Source: Liriodendron chinense (taxonomy: Eukaryota; Streptophyta; Magnoliopsida; Magnoliales; Magnoliaceae). From it: a stretch of DNA of 64,000 nucleotides. The first letter of the stretch is position 1. Each line of letters begins with the position of its first letter. The DNA lies in assembly GCA_003013855.2 (NCBI GenBank), contig ML058505.1, forward strand, positions 1,302,001 through 1,366,000, given 5' to 3'. Positions 21,959 to 33,684 of the stretch are shown here, one piece after another. The notes beneath the pieces were generated by a model. The model did no database searches, was not told the DNA's origin, and worked only from the letters and a program-made list of their open reading frames with translations. Position numbers and translations under genes: made by a program.

Positions 21959-23538
21959 TGTTCGCTTCCCCAAGTGTAGGGTTGCGATGTAGTAATTATC
22001 TCGGTAAGACCGAGGTCGATCCACAGGGACTTATGTAGGAATTCACAAATACTTCCAATAGTTTCTATTGAAAAGCTAACAACCAGATTTGAGAAGATTG
22101 ATGTGAATAACAACTTTAAACTAAACTAAAAGTAATCAATTAATTAAAAGGCACTAGGGGTTCAAGGATCCACTTGTAGTAATCCTTGATGCTGAATTCG
22201 CTGTGGTTTCCCACTTTCTCAACTAGAATCGAAATTAAGATCTATCTAGCCAGATGATAGAGCAGTTAAACCAAACAATCTGCCATATGTAAGATCAATG
22301 TATATGATTCACTCAATGCAAGCTAGGACGAGCATACTTAATTGCATAGGTCAGTCCCAATTCTAATAGGCTAAGATCACAATCATAACCATCATTAAAT
22401 TCTGTCACAAGACAAAACTAGATTATGATTTGAACTTATTCAAATCACATACATAGTCCCATATATACTTCAGAAATCCATAAAATAGAACTTTGATAGG
22501 AAGTTCCCACATGAAGATCATAGTACTAGAGCGTACTCCAATTCCTCGGATCATACAGGTCTAGACTAGTTCACAACAATTAAGAACTCAAGCAATTCTT
22601 TCAAACATCCATGAGTCATCAGAAGACTAAGAAAAACTACTTTAGTACTTGAATTAAACTTCAAACCATTGTTCTTAAACATGAAATCCAACTTAAAACC
22701 AACTTAAACAAATTGAAACATCTTAGATTCACTACAAGCTTCACCTCTTAGCCCTAGCTAAGAGGTTTAGCCGTTCATGATCCAAGGAAATATGAAATAA
22801 CTAAAGAAAACATAAAAACAGCAAACAAACTAGGAGGAGTTGTGGAACTCCGAAATTCACTTCCGCCGCCTCCCACCGTGCTCAAACCCTTCTAAGATAC
22901 CCTAGGAACGATCCCTAGGTGTCTTTTTATAGTGGGGAGGCTCCGCAGCATCAGAATCTTCCAGAAATTGCGTAAGAGTACGCAGTGCGCAGAGAAATTC
23001 GGAGCTTGTAGAACACGCTTAGTTACGCAGACGACCGATCGCACGACCGGTCTGAGCTCTTGGGCAACTGGTCGCACGACCGGTCTAAAAAACGTGAAAA
23101 ACGTCCAGAGAGTTTTAAGGATTTTCAACCGAGAAAATTAATTCAAGGACCGGTCGCACGACCAGCTGAGCAGTGGACCACCGGTCGTATGACCAGTCTT
23201 GGCCAGTCCAGTGAGATTTGCCCTGTGGCCCCTCCTGTTGAGTGATCGGACCGGTCGTGCGACCGATCCTGGGCTATGGACGACCGGTCGAACGACCGGT
23301 CATGGGCCTCTTCTTCTGCTTTCTTTCTTCTTTTCTCTGACTTCTTTCTTTCATCCTTTGACGCTTCTCCCTTTGATCTTCTATGCTTGTAAATGGCTTT
23401 TTTAAGTCTTCAATTGATGAATCCTCTCTCTCATCCTACAATCACAAATTCATGCATTAGATTAGTCTATATATCGTGAAAACCTTGCATAATGAGTGAT
23501 GAATTGGGGTTAGAATATGCACAATTAAGAGCTCAACA
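21959..23538 (-). repeat. 3' LTR of the gag-only element
   Basis: 1580 bp. It carries six imperfect 20 bp palindromes built on GACCGGTCG/CGACCGGTC (about 23030-23310), a TATA box on the minus strand (TATAAAAA, about 22924-22931), and the hairpin pair CCTCTTAGC / GCTAAGAGG (about 22744-22766). Confidence 0.92.
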
Positions 23539-23550
23539 CACCCCCCAACC
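23539..23550 (-). other. Polypurine tract of the gag-only element
   Basis: The minus strand reads GGTTGGGGGGTG directly before the 3' LTR. Confidence 0.85.
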
Positions 23551-24750
23551 ATCATTTTGCTAGTCCCGAGCAAAACATGCGTGAAACTAATTCCATTCTC
23601 CAAAACCGAACTCTCTTTTAGAAACCATTCTTCTATACATCCCAAGACACACAAGTGTAAGAATTAGAAAGATTAGGTGATAGAGGTTGAAATCATAAAC
23701 TCTCAAAACATAATAAGTGTCCATATGAAATTCCCGCTAATTGGTTGATATATAGAAGAACTTGAACAAATTCAACCTAGTGTGCATAGTGACAATTCAT
23801 CTCATGAGTTTCCAGGATTATCTTTTTCATAGATCAACTAGACTATAGATCTCAAGGTATATAGAGCAACATCAAGCCAATTATAGGAATTTGCCTTACC
23901 GTCCTTCCGACGGCTTTCACATTACATCCCATTTTCGGCTTTGGTTACGGGTAGACCATCCCCCGGTTGGTAATAGGTAGCCCTAATCGGAATTTTCCAC
24001 TATTTTTCCATCATTCCCAATTTCATCCTTCCTTTTCCTTTTTCTTTTAAATTAGATAGGATTTTTAGAAATCCATATCTTTCATTATTTTCCCATGGAC
24101 AAGGATGGACAAAGTACCCCGGCTTGGTTTCTCAACACCTTAAATCAAAATCTAGCTAATCCACAAATCTATAATCCTTTCAACCCATGAAAATCGTGTA
24201 ATGTGAACTAGGTGTAAGAGTGTTCAAATTTTCTATCAATCACAAAAATAGGGGAATTCACATATAAAACCATTATGCTAAGAGAAGTTGAAGGCTTACA
24301 ACTTCGTATACTTCATATCTCCTTCTCTTATGCTCATATCATCTTGAATGCATAGAAACAAAGTTTTCCAAAAGAGTTTTGAATTGTAAAAAAATCTAAA
24401 AATTTCTACATAATTGCTCGAAATGTTACTACACGCTGGATTCATCCGAGTGATTCTCCCCCCAACCAAATCTTGCATTGTCCTCAATGTAAAAGATGCG
24501 CAATGAGCAAAACATGAGAGCAATTCTAAAATATAAGGGAGTGAGGAATGATAGTACCTGAGAAAGTGAAAAGTGGAATTCTTGCTCTTTCTAACAAACC
24601 TATGAAAAAAAATAATTAAACAAAAGCAACAAAATCCTAATCCTAACTACTCTATACCTCCATCAGACTAGGAGATCGATTCCAACAACTCGTCCAAAAG
24701 CATAAAGTCAAGCAGAATCATTAGATGGATCAAAAGGTTTTGCAATAACG
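23551..24750 (-). other. 3' non-coding interior of the gag-only element
   Basis: 1.2 kb with no supported gene. A related stretch (GCTTTCACA..., GGTTATGGGTAGACCATCCC) occurs at about 44380-44440 in the other non-autonomous element, so it is conserved element sequence and not host DNA. Confidence 0.65.
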
Positions 24751-25230
24751 TCATCCAATATCCTGCGTTACATATACATGTGTGTGAGTGACCCTGATAA
24801 GCCACTGAAAATTCCAAAAAAGAATTTCAGCGGGTTCCTTAATGTTTTCATCACATGTATAAGAGGAGACAGCATCATATTTGTCAGAAAAAATATGTCT
24901 CCATTCAGATTTTTCTGGGCACTGATTTTGCAAGTATGGATCATCCCAGGGTTGGTAGAGGTCAGTATGCATGATCCATAGAGGTGTGGAAATATGAATT
25001 GATTTCTCGGCACAATAAAATGTTATTTCCACATCCTTCTCTTGGCTAACATTATATGCCGATACCGACTCAAAAAGTGTGACTATATCCCCTATCACAT
25101 CAACATTCTTATCAAAAGAATAGGTCACATCATCGTCTAAGTGATTGGAGTAAATAGTTGAGAGGGGCACATCTTCCACAATAAAATTGATCATGTTTAT
25201 TTCGTGGACCTCTTCATCTTCATCCTCTTG
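24751..25230 (-). pseudogene. Unrecognised frame downstream of protease
   Basis: This frame is in phase with the protease and separated from it by one TAA (25231-25233). It contains NFIVEDVPLS. A related motif, NFIVEDFPLS, occurs in the element at 42289-49299 (about 45930), so the segment is a conserved part of both families. It is acidic, has no membrane segment and no motif I recognise. Function unknown. Confidence 0.5.
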
Positions 25231-27420
25231 TTAGTTGTCAATATTGAAAGCGTTTAACTCAATCGTCATATTACCAAAGGATATTTGTATGACCCCACTC
25301 CTACAATTGATGATAGCGTTTGATGTAGCTAGGAATGGGCGGCCAAGTATGACAGGAATTTGAGGGCCAATATTAACCATGGGTTGTGTGTCCAAGACAA
25401 TGAAGTCCATCAGGTAGTAGACCTTGTCAACTTGGACAAGAACGTCCTCAATCACCCCTCTCGGAATACGAATCGATCGGTCAGCCAGTTGTAATGTGGT
25501 TTTGGTGGGTTTTAATTCACCTAAACCCAATTGTTCATAGACCGAAAAGGGTATTAAGTTCACACTTGCTCCTAGATCAAGTAAAGCATGTTTCACTCGG
25601 TAGTCTCCAATTATGCATGATATTGTCGGACTACCAGGATTTTTGTATTTCTTGGGCATCCCGTGATTTATAATGGCGGTTACATTTTCTGTAAAAAATG
25701 CCTTCTTTTGTACATGTGTTTTTCTTTTTATCATACAAAGATTCTTAAAAAACTTAGCATATGGCGGTATTTGTTTAATGGCATCCAGCAATGGAAAGTT
25801 GATCTTCACCTACTTGAAAACCTCTAAAATTTTCAGGTTTTTGTCTAAAGGTTTAGGTGAAATCAACCTTTGGGGAAACGGGGCAACCGGCTTGTATTGC
25901 CTTTCCAATTCTTTCTCTTGTGGAGTGTTGTTCAGGCTATCATCTTCTTTGAAATTTTTTGGATCATTAGGCTTTGGGGCCTTCACCGGATTAGATTTAT
26001 CAATTATTTTACCACTTCTCAAAGTGGTGATAGCTTGAACATGCTCCGTATGTTGGAAGGATGAGCTTGTGTCTTGTATCTCAAATTGGGTCCTTGGGTT
26101 AGAAAGAGGTTGGGCAGGAAGTGTGCCTTTCTCCCTAACACTGAAGTGAGATTCAACCCTAGCCATTGAGGTTTTCAAGTCATTGATGGCTTGAGTTGTA
26201 TTTTGATTAAATTTCAATTGCTCTTGCATGAACCCATCTATTTTTAGAGAATTAGTCTTGTTATACTTACCTTGAACCAATACAAATGCACCCAACATCT
26301 CCTTTAGCGTAACTTTTGGTGTAATGACTAGGGATGGACCTAGTAAAGGTTGAGCTTGAGGGATATTGTTTGCCTTCGCAGTGGGTCCATTCCTCCAACT
26401 GAAGTTGGGATGGTTTTTCCAACTAGAATTAAACGTGTTTGAGTTTGGAGCACCAAATTGCTGTTGATAACTGTTTATGGCATTTGATTGTTCTTGTAAG
26501 ATGTCTTGAACTGCTAAAATTGTGGGACAATCTTGTGTTGCATATTGATTTTCGGCACAAATTCCACAAACAGTTTCAACATCCTTAGAGTTGATCGTAT
26601 CTCCTTTCCTTAATTCCATAGCCTTGACTTTTCTTGTGAGGCTAGCCACACGTGCACTTAAGCTATCCTCTTCTAATAGGACATAAATTCCTCCTTTTTT
26701 CCTTTGTTGGCTAGTCTTGGAATTTATTGGTTTAGATGTATCCCAAGACTGTGCATTCTCAGCCAATACCTCCAAATAGTCCCATGCTTCATCGGCTTCC
26801 TTATTCATGAACTCCCCATTAAACATCATCTCTATGAATTGGCGCATGGGTGAAGTCAGTCCTTCATAGAAAAAGCTTATAACCCGCCAAATTTCATAGC
26901 CATGATGTGGGCATGCATTTAACAAGTCCTTGAACCTCTCCCAACATTGGAAGAAGGTCTCATCTTCCTTTTGGGTAAAATTCATGATAAGGCGTCTCAA
27001 CATGTTCGTTTTGTGAGTAGGGAAGAATTTTTTAATGAATTCCCTATGCATATCAGTCCATGCACCAATTGATCTTGGCTTTAATGCATGAAGCTAACCT
27101 TTAGCTTTATCTTTAAGGGTAAAAGGAAATAATTTAAGCCTAACCACATCATCAGTTACATTTGCAAAGTGCATGGTGGTTATTACCTCATCAAATTTCT
27201 TAAGGTGTTGATAGGCACTTTCACTGTCTAATCCATGGAATCTCGGGAGGAGTTGGATTACTCCCGGTTTCAAAACTACATTCCTTGTATTTTGTGGAAA
27301 AACTATGCATGAGGGAGTGCTCGCTCTTGCAGGTTGCAAGTAATCACGTAATGTTCTTGGTCGGGGAACATTCTCAACCACATTCTCTCCCGTTTCGGTT
27401 TAGTTTTGGCCCAGATTAGG
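25231..27420 (-). pseudogene. Gag-protease polyprotein of the gag-only Ty3 element
   Basis: One frame, broken by nonsense codons, encodes a plant Ty3 Gag (RTLRDYLQPA; LLPRFHGLDS; LKLFPFTLKDKAKG; FFPTHKTNMLRR; CWERFKDLLNACPHHGYE; MRQFIEMM; DEAWDYLE). A linker follows, then an aspartic protease with active-site LLDLGASVN and GRPFLATSNAIIN. Compared with the plus-strand copy at 52066-53670, the stops arise by TGG to TAG near 27094, CAG to TAG at about 25810 and CAA to TAA near 27402. The protease active site reads DLGAS, not DTGAS; this is frequent in this plant group. Gag would form the particle and protease would process it, but this copy is dead. The start codon lies further upstream and is uncertain. 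Confidence 0.9.
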
Positions 27421-28119
27421 ATTGGCCATCGGATTATGTTGATTTACAGCCATATTTTCAGACAAAATTGGAGAAGTTAGATGTCTCCTAGCACGTGGTT
27501 CTCTGTTAATCCCTTCAACTATTCCACCTTCACTAATGAGTCGGTTATTGAATCCTGAGCCCAATGTGGCATGCAAAACCTAAAAGAATGAAACAAAAAG
27601 GAAAAAAGAATTCTTCATTCCTTTCTTTACTCTTCTCTAAGACCGAAGCACAAGGTGTCTTGCAATGGCTAGGCCAGAAGCAAGGATAGAGACCGATTTC
27701 TCCTGGTCAATAGGGGTTCAGAGAACTCCCCACCCACTCTTTGAATCTTTTAAGAAAAGTGCAGAAAAAGAAGAAAGAGGAGTAGAGGTGAGAAGAGAAA
27801 TCTCTGAGCACAAGGTGATCCAAGACGGCAGAGCCAACCAATAGGAATCCAGGTGGCACAAGGCCTACCTATCAAAGATCCAAAAAGGAGTCTCCACCCA
27901 CTCTCCAAGAGATAAATAAGATAGGAATGAATAGGAGAAGATGAAGAGTAAGGTTAGAAAGATAGAACCTGATTTGGCACTTGAGATCCTTATATCTTCT
28001 TCAGCTTCCTAGAAATCCCTGCAAAAGAAAAATCAAACAAAACAAATTAAGTTAGTACTAGAATCCTAAAAATCCTAAATAGATACTATTTTCAGAAATT
28101 TTGTGAAAAACCGTCAAAG

Positions 28120-28137
28120 TCCCCGGCAATGACGCCA
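28120..28137 (-). other. Primer binding site, tRNA-Asp type
   Basis: The minus strand reads TGGCGTCATTGCCGGGGA just after the 5' LTR. It matches the usual TGGCGCCGTTGCCGGGGA, complementary to plant tRNA-Asp, with two changes. Confidence 0.85.
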
Positions 28138-28143
28138 AAAACT

Positions 28144-29643
28144 TGTTCGCTTCCCCAAGTGTAGGGTGGCGATGTAGTAATAATCTCGGTAAGACCGAGG
28201 TCGATCCACAGGGACTTATGTAGGAATTCACAAATACTTCCAATAGTTTTTATTGAAAAGCTAACAACCAGATTTGAGAAGATTGATGTGAATAACAACT
28301 TTAAAGTAAAATGAAAGTAATCAATTAATTAAAAGGCACTAGGGGTTCAAGGATCCACTTGTAGCAATCCTTGATGCTCAATTCGCTGTGGTTTCTCACT
28401 TTCTCAACTAGAATCGAAATTAAGATCTATCTAGCCGGATGATAGAGCAGTTAAACCAAACAATCTGTCATATGTAAGATCAATGTGTATGATTCACTCA
28501 ATGCAAGCTAGGACGAGCATACTTAATTGCATAGGTCAGTCCCAATTCTAATAGGCTAAGATCACAATCATAACCATCATTAAATCCTATCACAAGACAA
28601 AATTAGATTATGATTTGAACTTATTCAAATCACATACACAGTCCCATACTTCAAAAATCCATAAAAATAGAAGTTTGGTAGGAAGTTCCCACATGAAGAT
28701 CATAGTACTAGAGCGTACTCCAAATCCTCGGATCATACAGGTCTAGACTAGTTCACAACAATTAAGAACTCAAGCAATTCTTCCAAACATCCACGAGTCA
28801 TCATAAGACTAAGAAACACTACTTTAGTACTTGAATTAAACTTCAAACCATTGTTCTTAAACATGAAATCCAACTTAAAACCAACTTAAACAAATTGAAA
28901 CATCTTAGATTCACTACTAGCTTCACCTCTTAGCCCTAGCTAAGAGGTTTAGCCGTTCATGATCCAAGGAAACATGAAACAACTAAAGAAAATATAAAAA
29001 TAGCAAACAAACTAGGAGGAGTTGTGGAACTCTGAAATTCACTTCCGCCACCTCCCACCATGCTCAAACTGTCTAAGATACCCTAGGAACGATCCCTAGG
29101 TGTCCTTTTATAGTGGGGAGGCTCCGCAGCATCAGAATCTTCCAAAAATTGCGTAAAAGTACGCAATGCGTAGAGAAATCCAGAGCTTGTAAAACACGCT
29201 CAGTTACACAGACGACCGATCGCACGATCGGTCTAAAAAACGTGAAAAACGTCTAGAGAGTTTTGTGATTTTTCAACCTAGAAAATTAATTCAAGGACCG
29301 GTCGCACGACCGATCTGAGCAGTGGACGATCGGTCGTACGACCGGTCTTGGCCAGTCTAGTGAGATTTGCCCTGTGGCCCCTCCTGTTAAGTGATCGGAC
29401 CGGTCGTGGGCCTCTTCTTCTGCTTTCTTTCTTCTTTTTCTCTGACTTCTTTCTTTCATCCTTTGACGCTTGGCCCTTTGATCTTCTATGCTTGTAAATG
29501 GCTTCTTTAAGTCTTCAATTGATGAATCCTCTCTCTCATCCTACAATCACAAATTCATGCATTAGATTTGTCTATAAATCATGAAAACCTTGCATAATGA
29601 GTGATGAATTGGGGTTAGAATATGCACAATTAAGAGCTCAACA
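28144..29643 (-). repeat. 5' LTR of the gag-only element
   Basis: 1500 bp; close to 97% identical to the 3' LTR over the segment I compared. It is shorter mainly because two to three of the GACCGGTCG palindromes and their spacers are missing (about 29215-29410). A minus-strand TATA box lies at about 29105-29112. Confidence 0.92.
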
Positions 29644-30856
29644 TTCAGCTAATCCATGCTTAAAAGACCACATTTAGAAGCCATTTGATGATGACCGAAG
29701 GTGGGCCAAAGAAAAAAGAAGAAGCAAGTGAAGAAGGAGGAGAGAATGAATGAAATCCAGCCAAGTTAATGGGCTAGACCAACCCTGACCGATCAGCCAC
29801 ACTAAAGCTTGCTGGAAGCCCTGAACAGGTTCGACCGATCAAGACTGGTCGGCCATATGCACCCCCCCCCCCCCCCCCAACACACACACACACACACACA
29901 GGACCAAGCCCAGATGGGTCTGACCAGTCTTAACCAGTCGACCAAGCACAATTCTTCAGATTTTTGAGATTTTCAACAACTTGCTCGGTAAGCTCCGAAT
30001 TTTCATGCGTTGCGTAAGTAATACGCGGATTTTGGAAGTTTCTGAGTCGGTGGAGCTTCATTACTATAAAAGGACACCTAGGGTTCATTCCTAAGGCATC
30101 ATAGAAGGCTTCGGAACTCATGGAAGGTGAAGAGGATCATCGTGGAGAGTCTAAAACTCCTCCAAATCTGATTTTTTATGCTTTCTAGTTGTTTTTCATT
30201 GTTTTTAGTTGAAGCATGATGATGTTCGGCTAGAACCTCTTAGCTAAGGCTAAGAGGTGAAGCTTGTAGCTAGTTATCATATAGAATTCGTTTGATTCAA
30301 GTACTTTACTTTAAGTTTAGATTTATAAAATTCTAGTTTGAATAAAGTTGGTCTTTTTGGATGTTTAATGAGATTTCATGTGCTTCGGACATGAGTTCCT
30401 TTCAATTCTCTGAGATGGGCATGCTTGGTTTGTTTAGATTCGAATTGTAATAACCCTAGAGCATGTCATAGTCTCTTGGCATGACTGTTACTTCTAAGGC
30501 TACATGTTTGAATTTTATGTACTTCATTAGAACTAGAATCTTATTTTCTGACTTTAGTGAGATTGTTTGTGTTTGAATGTTTAATCTTCCAACTAGATGA
30601 GAGATAGAACTTCGAATCTAGTTGTGTTTATGCTTGGATAAATGAATTCACATGGGACTACTACAAGTGGATCCTTAAGGCCTTTGTTCCATTAATTATC
30701 AGATTTTTCTAAAAGTTATTGTTTTTCCCTCCAAAATTGCTGAGATTGAAGTTGCTAGAATGATTTGAATTGGTTTACCCTAATTCCTTGTGGATCGACC
30801 TCTATCTTACCGAGATTATTACTACATCGCAGCCTTGCACTTGAGGCGAGCGAACA
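29644..30856 (+). repeat. Lone plus-strand LTR, second part
   Basis: Continuation of 21837-21958. It contains diverged GACCGATC/GACTGGTC palindromes (29785-29945), a TATA box TATAAAAG (30065-30072), the hairpin CCTCTTAGC / GCTAAGAGG (about 30236-30258) and the family end TTACTACATCGCAG...GCGAACA. The next base is fold-back sequence, so no primer site follows. Confidence 0.82.
29862..29900. repeat. Poly-C tract followed by (CA)n
   Basis: About 17 C residues, two A, then about ten CA units inside the lone LTR. Homopolymer length may be unreliable in an assembly. Confidence 0.9.
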
Positions 30857-31140
30857 TGTGTCAGTCTGAGATTTTTGCGTTTTCAGTTCATCAAAGGTGG
30901 GGATGACTTTATAAATGGTTTAGATGGAAGATTAACATCAAGGTGGACCCACAAAGATATCAACAGTAGACATTTCTTTCCCTGCTTTCCTCTTGTGTGG
31001 CCTACTTGAATTTTCGATCCGTCTCACTTTTTTTCCTGTCCTAAAATGAGATTAAAAAAAAAAAAAAACCTGATGGATAGGATAGATTTCTCGTAAATAT
31101 CAAAGTGGGCTTCATGTAGCTTCTGAATGCAGGAACTTCC
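30857..31140. mobile_element. Right part of the split fold-back element
   Basis: Completes 21655-21836: it has the family blocks GGTGGACCCACAAAG, GTGTGGCCTACTTGAATTTT and a terminal AGCTTCTGAATGCAGGAACT, which is the inverted copy of the left end. Confidence 0.75.
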
Positions 31141-31255
31141 TTTATAGCCAGTCGAGCTAGCCCCATTCAAAATTCTGATTTTTCAGGCCCAAGCCCGGCC
31201 GATGGAAGTGGATTGTGTCATGTGCCACACACCACCAACCTCAAAGGTGTGTTGA

Positions 31256-31666
31256 CTTCACCAAGTTCTATGGGTCCACCATGATGTATGTGTTGTATCC
31301 ACACCGTTCATCTATTTTGCGAGATCACTTTAGAGCATGAGCCCAAAAATGAGGCAAATCCAAACTTAAAGTGTACCACACCACAGAAAGCAGTGGGGAC
31401 AATGACACTCACCATTGAAAACCTTCCTAAGGCCACCATGATTTATTTGCAATCCAACCTATTCATAAGGTTATACTAAGGATGAAGGGAAAACACAAAT
31501 ATCAGCTTGATCCAAAACTTCTATAGAAGTAGCTCCGAGGAAGTTTTCAATCACCAGTCTCATTTTTTTGGCTCAAGCCCTAAAATGGGTTAACAAAATG
31601 GATGGACCGTGTGGATAAAATACATACATCATAGTAGGGCCCACATAGCTTAGACACTAGCTAGCA
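31256..31666. mobile_element. Fold-back element
   Basis: Left arm GGTCCACCATGATGTATGTG and GTATCCACACCGTTCATC; right arm CATACATCATAGTAGGGCCC and GGACCGTGTGGATAAAA. The centre has ATATCAGCTTGATCCAAAAC. Approximate boundaries. Confidence 0.75.
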
Positions 31667-31689
31667 CTGTTGTTTGGGTCACTAGCTAG

Positions 31690-32220
31690 AGCTGGACATC
31701 GAGCCAGACCAAGTTAAACTCTGCTTAACTTAACTCAGTTCAATTTGACTTTGACCTGGGCTCAAACTCGGTTCGGCTCAGTCCTAAACTTGGACTAGCT
31801 AGCTCGAATTCGGTTCGGTATAAAATCTGACAGGTCTGAACCAAGTCGATTCGAGCCCAACCCAGATCAATAAATCCATAAATAAAAATAAAAAACAACT
31901 TAAAAAATTAAAAATACTTGATTCTGAGTTGAATCGGTGTTGTCGAATCAAATCGGGGTCACACGATTCGAGTCAGATAGCGTCGAATTAAATCAGATGG
32001 TCAGACAGGGCTGTCAAACATTGGACAGGGCTGTCGAATAGCCAGACAGGAACATGACTGAGTGAGGGAGGGGTTTAGAGGTGGAGGAATGTTAGGGTTT
32101 AGAAGGCGGTAGGGTCGGGCATGGGTAGAGTGAAAAAAAAAAGAAGTAAATAATATTTAAATACATACGAGCCAGATTGAACCAGTTCAAGTTGAACCCG
32201 AGTTCGAGTCGAGTTACGAG
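31690..32220. other. Repetitive non-coding sequence with variants of CTCGAATTCGGTTCGG
   Basis: A half-kilobase with many degenerate copies of GTTCGGCTC/GAGTCGAAT-like words and AT-rich spacers. It resembles diffuse plant repeats. No gene, no clear element ends. Confidence 0.4.
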
Positions 32221-32224
32221 TCCT

Positions 32225-32520
32225 AACATTAAAAACTTCCTAAGGCCCACCATAATGCTTCCTTAATGTTTATTTGGCATCCAACCTGTAAATTAGGGAA
32301 CATAAACCTGAATGAAGGTTAAAAAACAAATATCAGCTCGATCCAAAACTTATGTAGCCCATTAATAGTCAATTAACACTATTTCCTTTGCTATGGTCCA
32401 CCTGAGAATTCGATCTACTTCATTTTTTGGCTCATCGACTAAAATGATCTGTAAAAACGTATGGACGGCGTGGATATAGAATACATACAACAAGGTGGGC
32501 CCTACAGTAAGCCTTACGGT
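32225..32520. mobile_element. Partial fold-back element (mostly right arm)
   Basis: It contains the centre ATCAGCTCGATCCAAAAC and a right arm ending AAGGTGGGCCC, but the left arm is largely missing. Confidence 0.6.
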
Positions 32521-32540
32521 AAGTGTCGCTCCCTTCTGAT

Positions 32541-33128
32541 GCAGTCTGCGTCCACTTTTCAGGCGTCGCTTCAGTGGATCCCCGGACCCGCCTGGGTGAA
32601 TCCCTGACCGTGTAGTCCACTATTTGATGTGTATGTCTTACATCCATGCCATCCATCCATTTTGAAAGCTCATTTTAGAGCATGATCCAAAAAATGAATT
32701 AGATTTAAATCTCAGGTGGACCATAATATAGTAAATAGTGGTACTCAACTATTAAAAAGCTTCTCGTGGGTCCCAAAAGTTTTGGATCAAGCTGATATTT
32801 GTGTGCTCTCTTCGACAAGATCTTTTTGAACTTTTCAACAGGTTGGATGGAAAATAAACATTCCAGTGGCCCCTATGAAGTTTTTAATGGTGAGGATTCA
32901 ATAGCTATTGTTTCATGTGGTATGGTCCATCTAAGATTTGTATCTGCATCATTTTTGGGTTCAGGTCCTAAAACGAGCCTTCAAAATACATGGACGGTGT
33001 ACATGTAAGACACATACATCAAAGTGACCCACAGTTGGGGATCCACCGACCTTTGTGGATCTGGGGATCCACCCAAACCGTGCCGCCGCTTTCCTGGACG
33101 CGGCTTCTACAGAGCGGACGCGGATTGT
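32541..33128. mobile_element. Fold-back element with extended termini
   Basis: Left GTGGATCCCCGGAC and right inverted copies GGGGATCCACC flank the family arms (CCATGCCATCCATCCATTTT; right arm ACGGTGTACATGTAAGACAC). The right terminus, GCGGACGCGGATTGTC, is where the next element inserted. Outer limits are approximate. Confidence 0.65.
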
Positions 33129-33129
33129 C
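33121..33129. repeat. Target-site duplication CGGATTGTC (left copy)
   Basis: Exactly repeated at 33656-33664 on the other side of the fold-back element 33130-33655. Nine base pairs is the usual length for Mutator-superfamily insertion. Confidence 0.9.
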
Positions 33130-33655
33130 GGGCGCGGATTAGGTACTTCCCTCGCCTGTCCCCAGCTCGGGACAGGCTAGGGCTCTGAGGGCCACCGTGA
33201 TGTATGGAATTTATCCACACCGTCCATTCATTTTTTCACGTTATTTTAGGTCATGGTCTCAAATATTCAGAAGATCGAAGGTTCAAATGGGCCGCACTGC
33301 ACTAAGCAGCGGTGCTAATGATGCCTACCGTTGAAACCTTTCTAGGGCCCACTGTGATGTTTTTTTGCCATCCAACATGTTCATAAGATCATAGAGACAT
33401 GGATGAAGGGAAATCACAAATATTAGCTTGATCCAAAACTTCCCGTGGCATCCAAGAAGTTTTCAACGGCCAGAGTTTAATCCCCATTTCGTGGTCCACT
33501 TGACCTTGGATCTGCCCCATTTTTGAGTCCATAATATAAAATGACATAGAAAAATGAATGGACGGCGTGGATAAATTCCATACATCACGGTGGCCCTCAG
33601 AGCCCTAGCCTGTCCCGAGCTGGGGACAGGCGAGGGAAGTACCTAATCCGCGCCC
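33130..33655. mobile_element. Complete fold-back element, Mutator-like, 526 bp
   Basis: Terminal inverted repeats start GGGCGCGGATTAGGTACTTC and are perfect or near-perfect for about 100 bp. Complementarity continues inward to about 200 bp per arm, leaving a small centre with TTAGCTTGATCCAAAAC. It is bounded by a perfect 9 bp duplication. There is no coding capacity, so it is a non-autonomous element moved by a transposase elsewhere. The 9 bp duplication points to the Mutator superfamily; terminal motif comparison was not possible. Confidence 0.9.
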
Positions 33656-33664
33656 CGGATTGTC
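33656..33664. repeat. Target-site duplication CGGATTGTC (right copy)
   Basis: Partner of 33121-33129. Confidence 0.9.
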
Positions 33665-33684
33665 TGGTAACCGACAGGTTGTGT

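Larger units (their letters stand above)
21959..29643 (-). mobile_element. Non-autonomous Ty3 element with gag and protease only (TR-GAG type)
   Basis: Two LTRs (1580 and 1500 bp; TGTTCGCTTCCC...GAGCTCAACA in plus-strand reading) enclose a 4.6 kb interior read on the minus strand. The interior has a tRNA-Asp-type primer site, a Gag and an aspartic protease, then an unrecognised frame. It has no reverse transcriptase, RNase H or integrase. Flanks TTCAC and TTCAG agree in 4 of 5 bases as a target duplication. It sits inside a solo LTR of the same superfamily. It must have been moved by proteins of another element. Confidence 0.9.
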
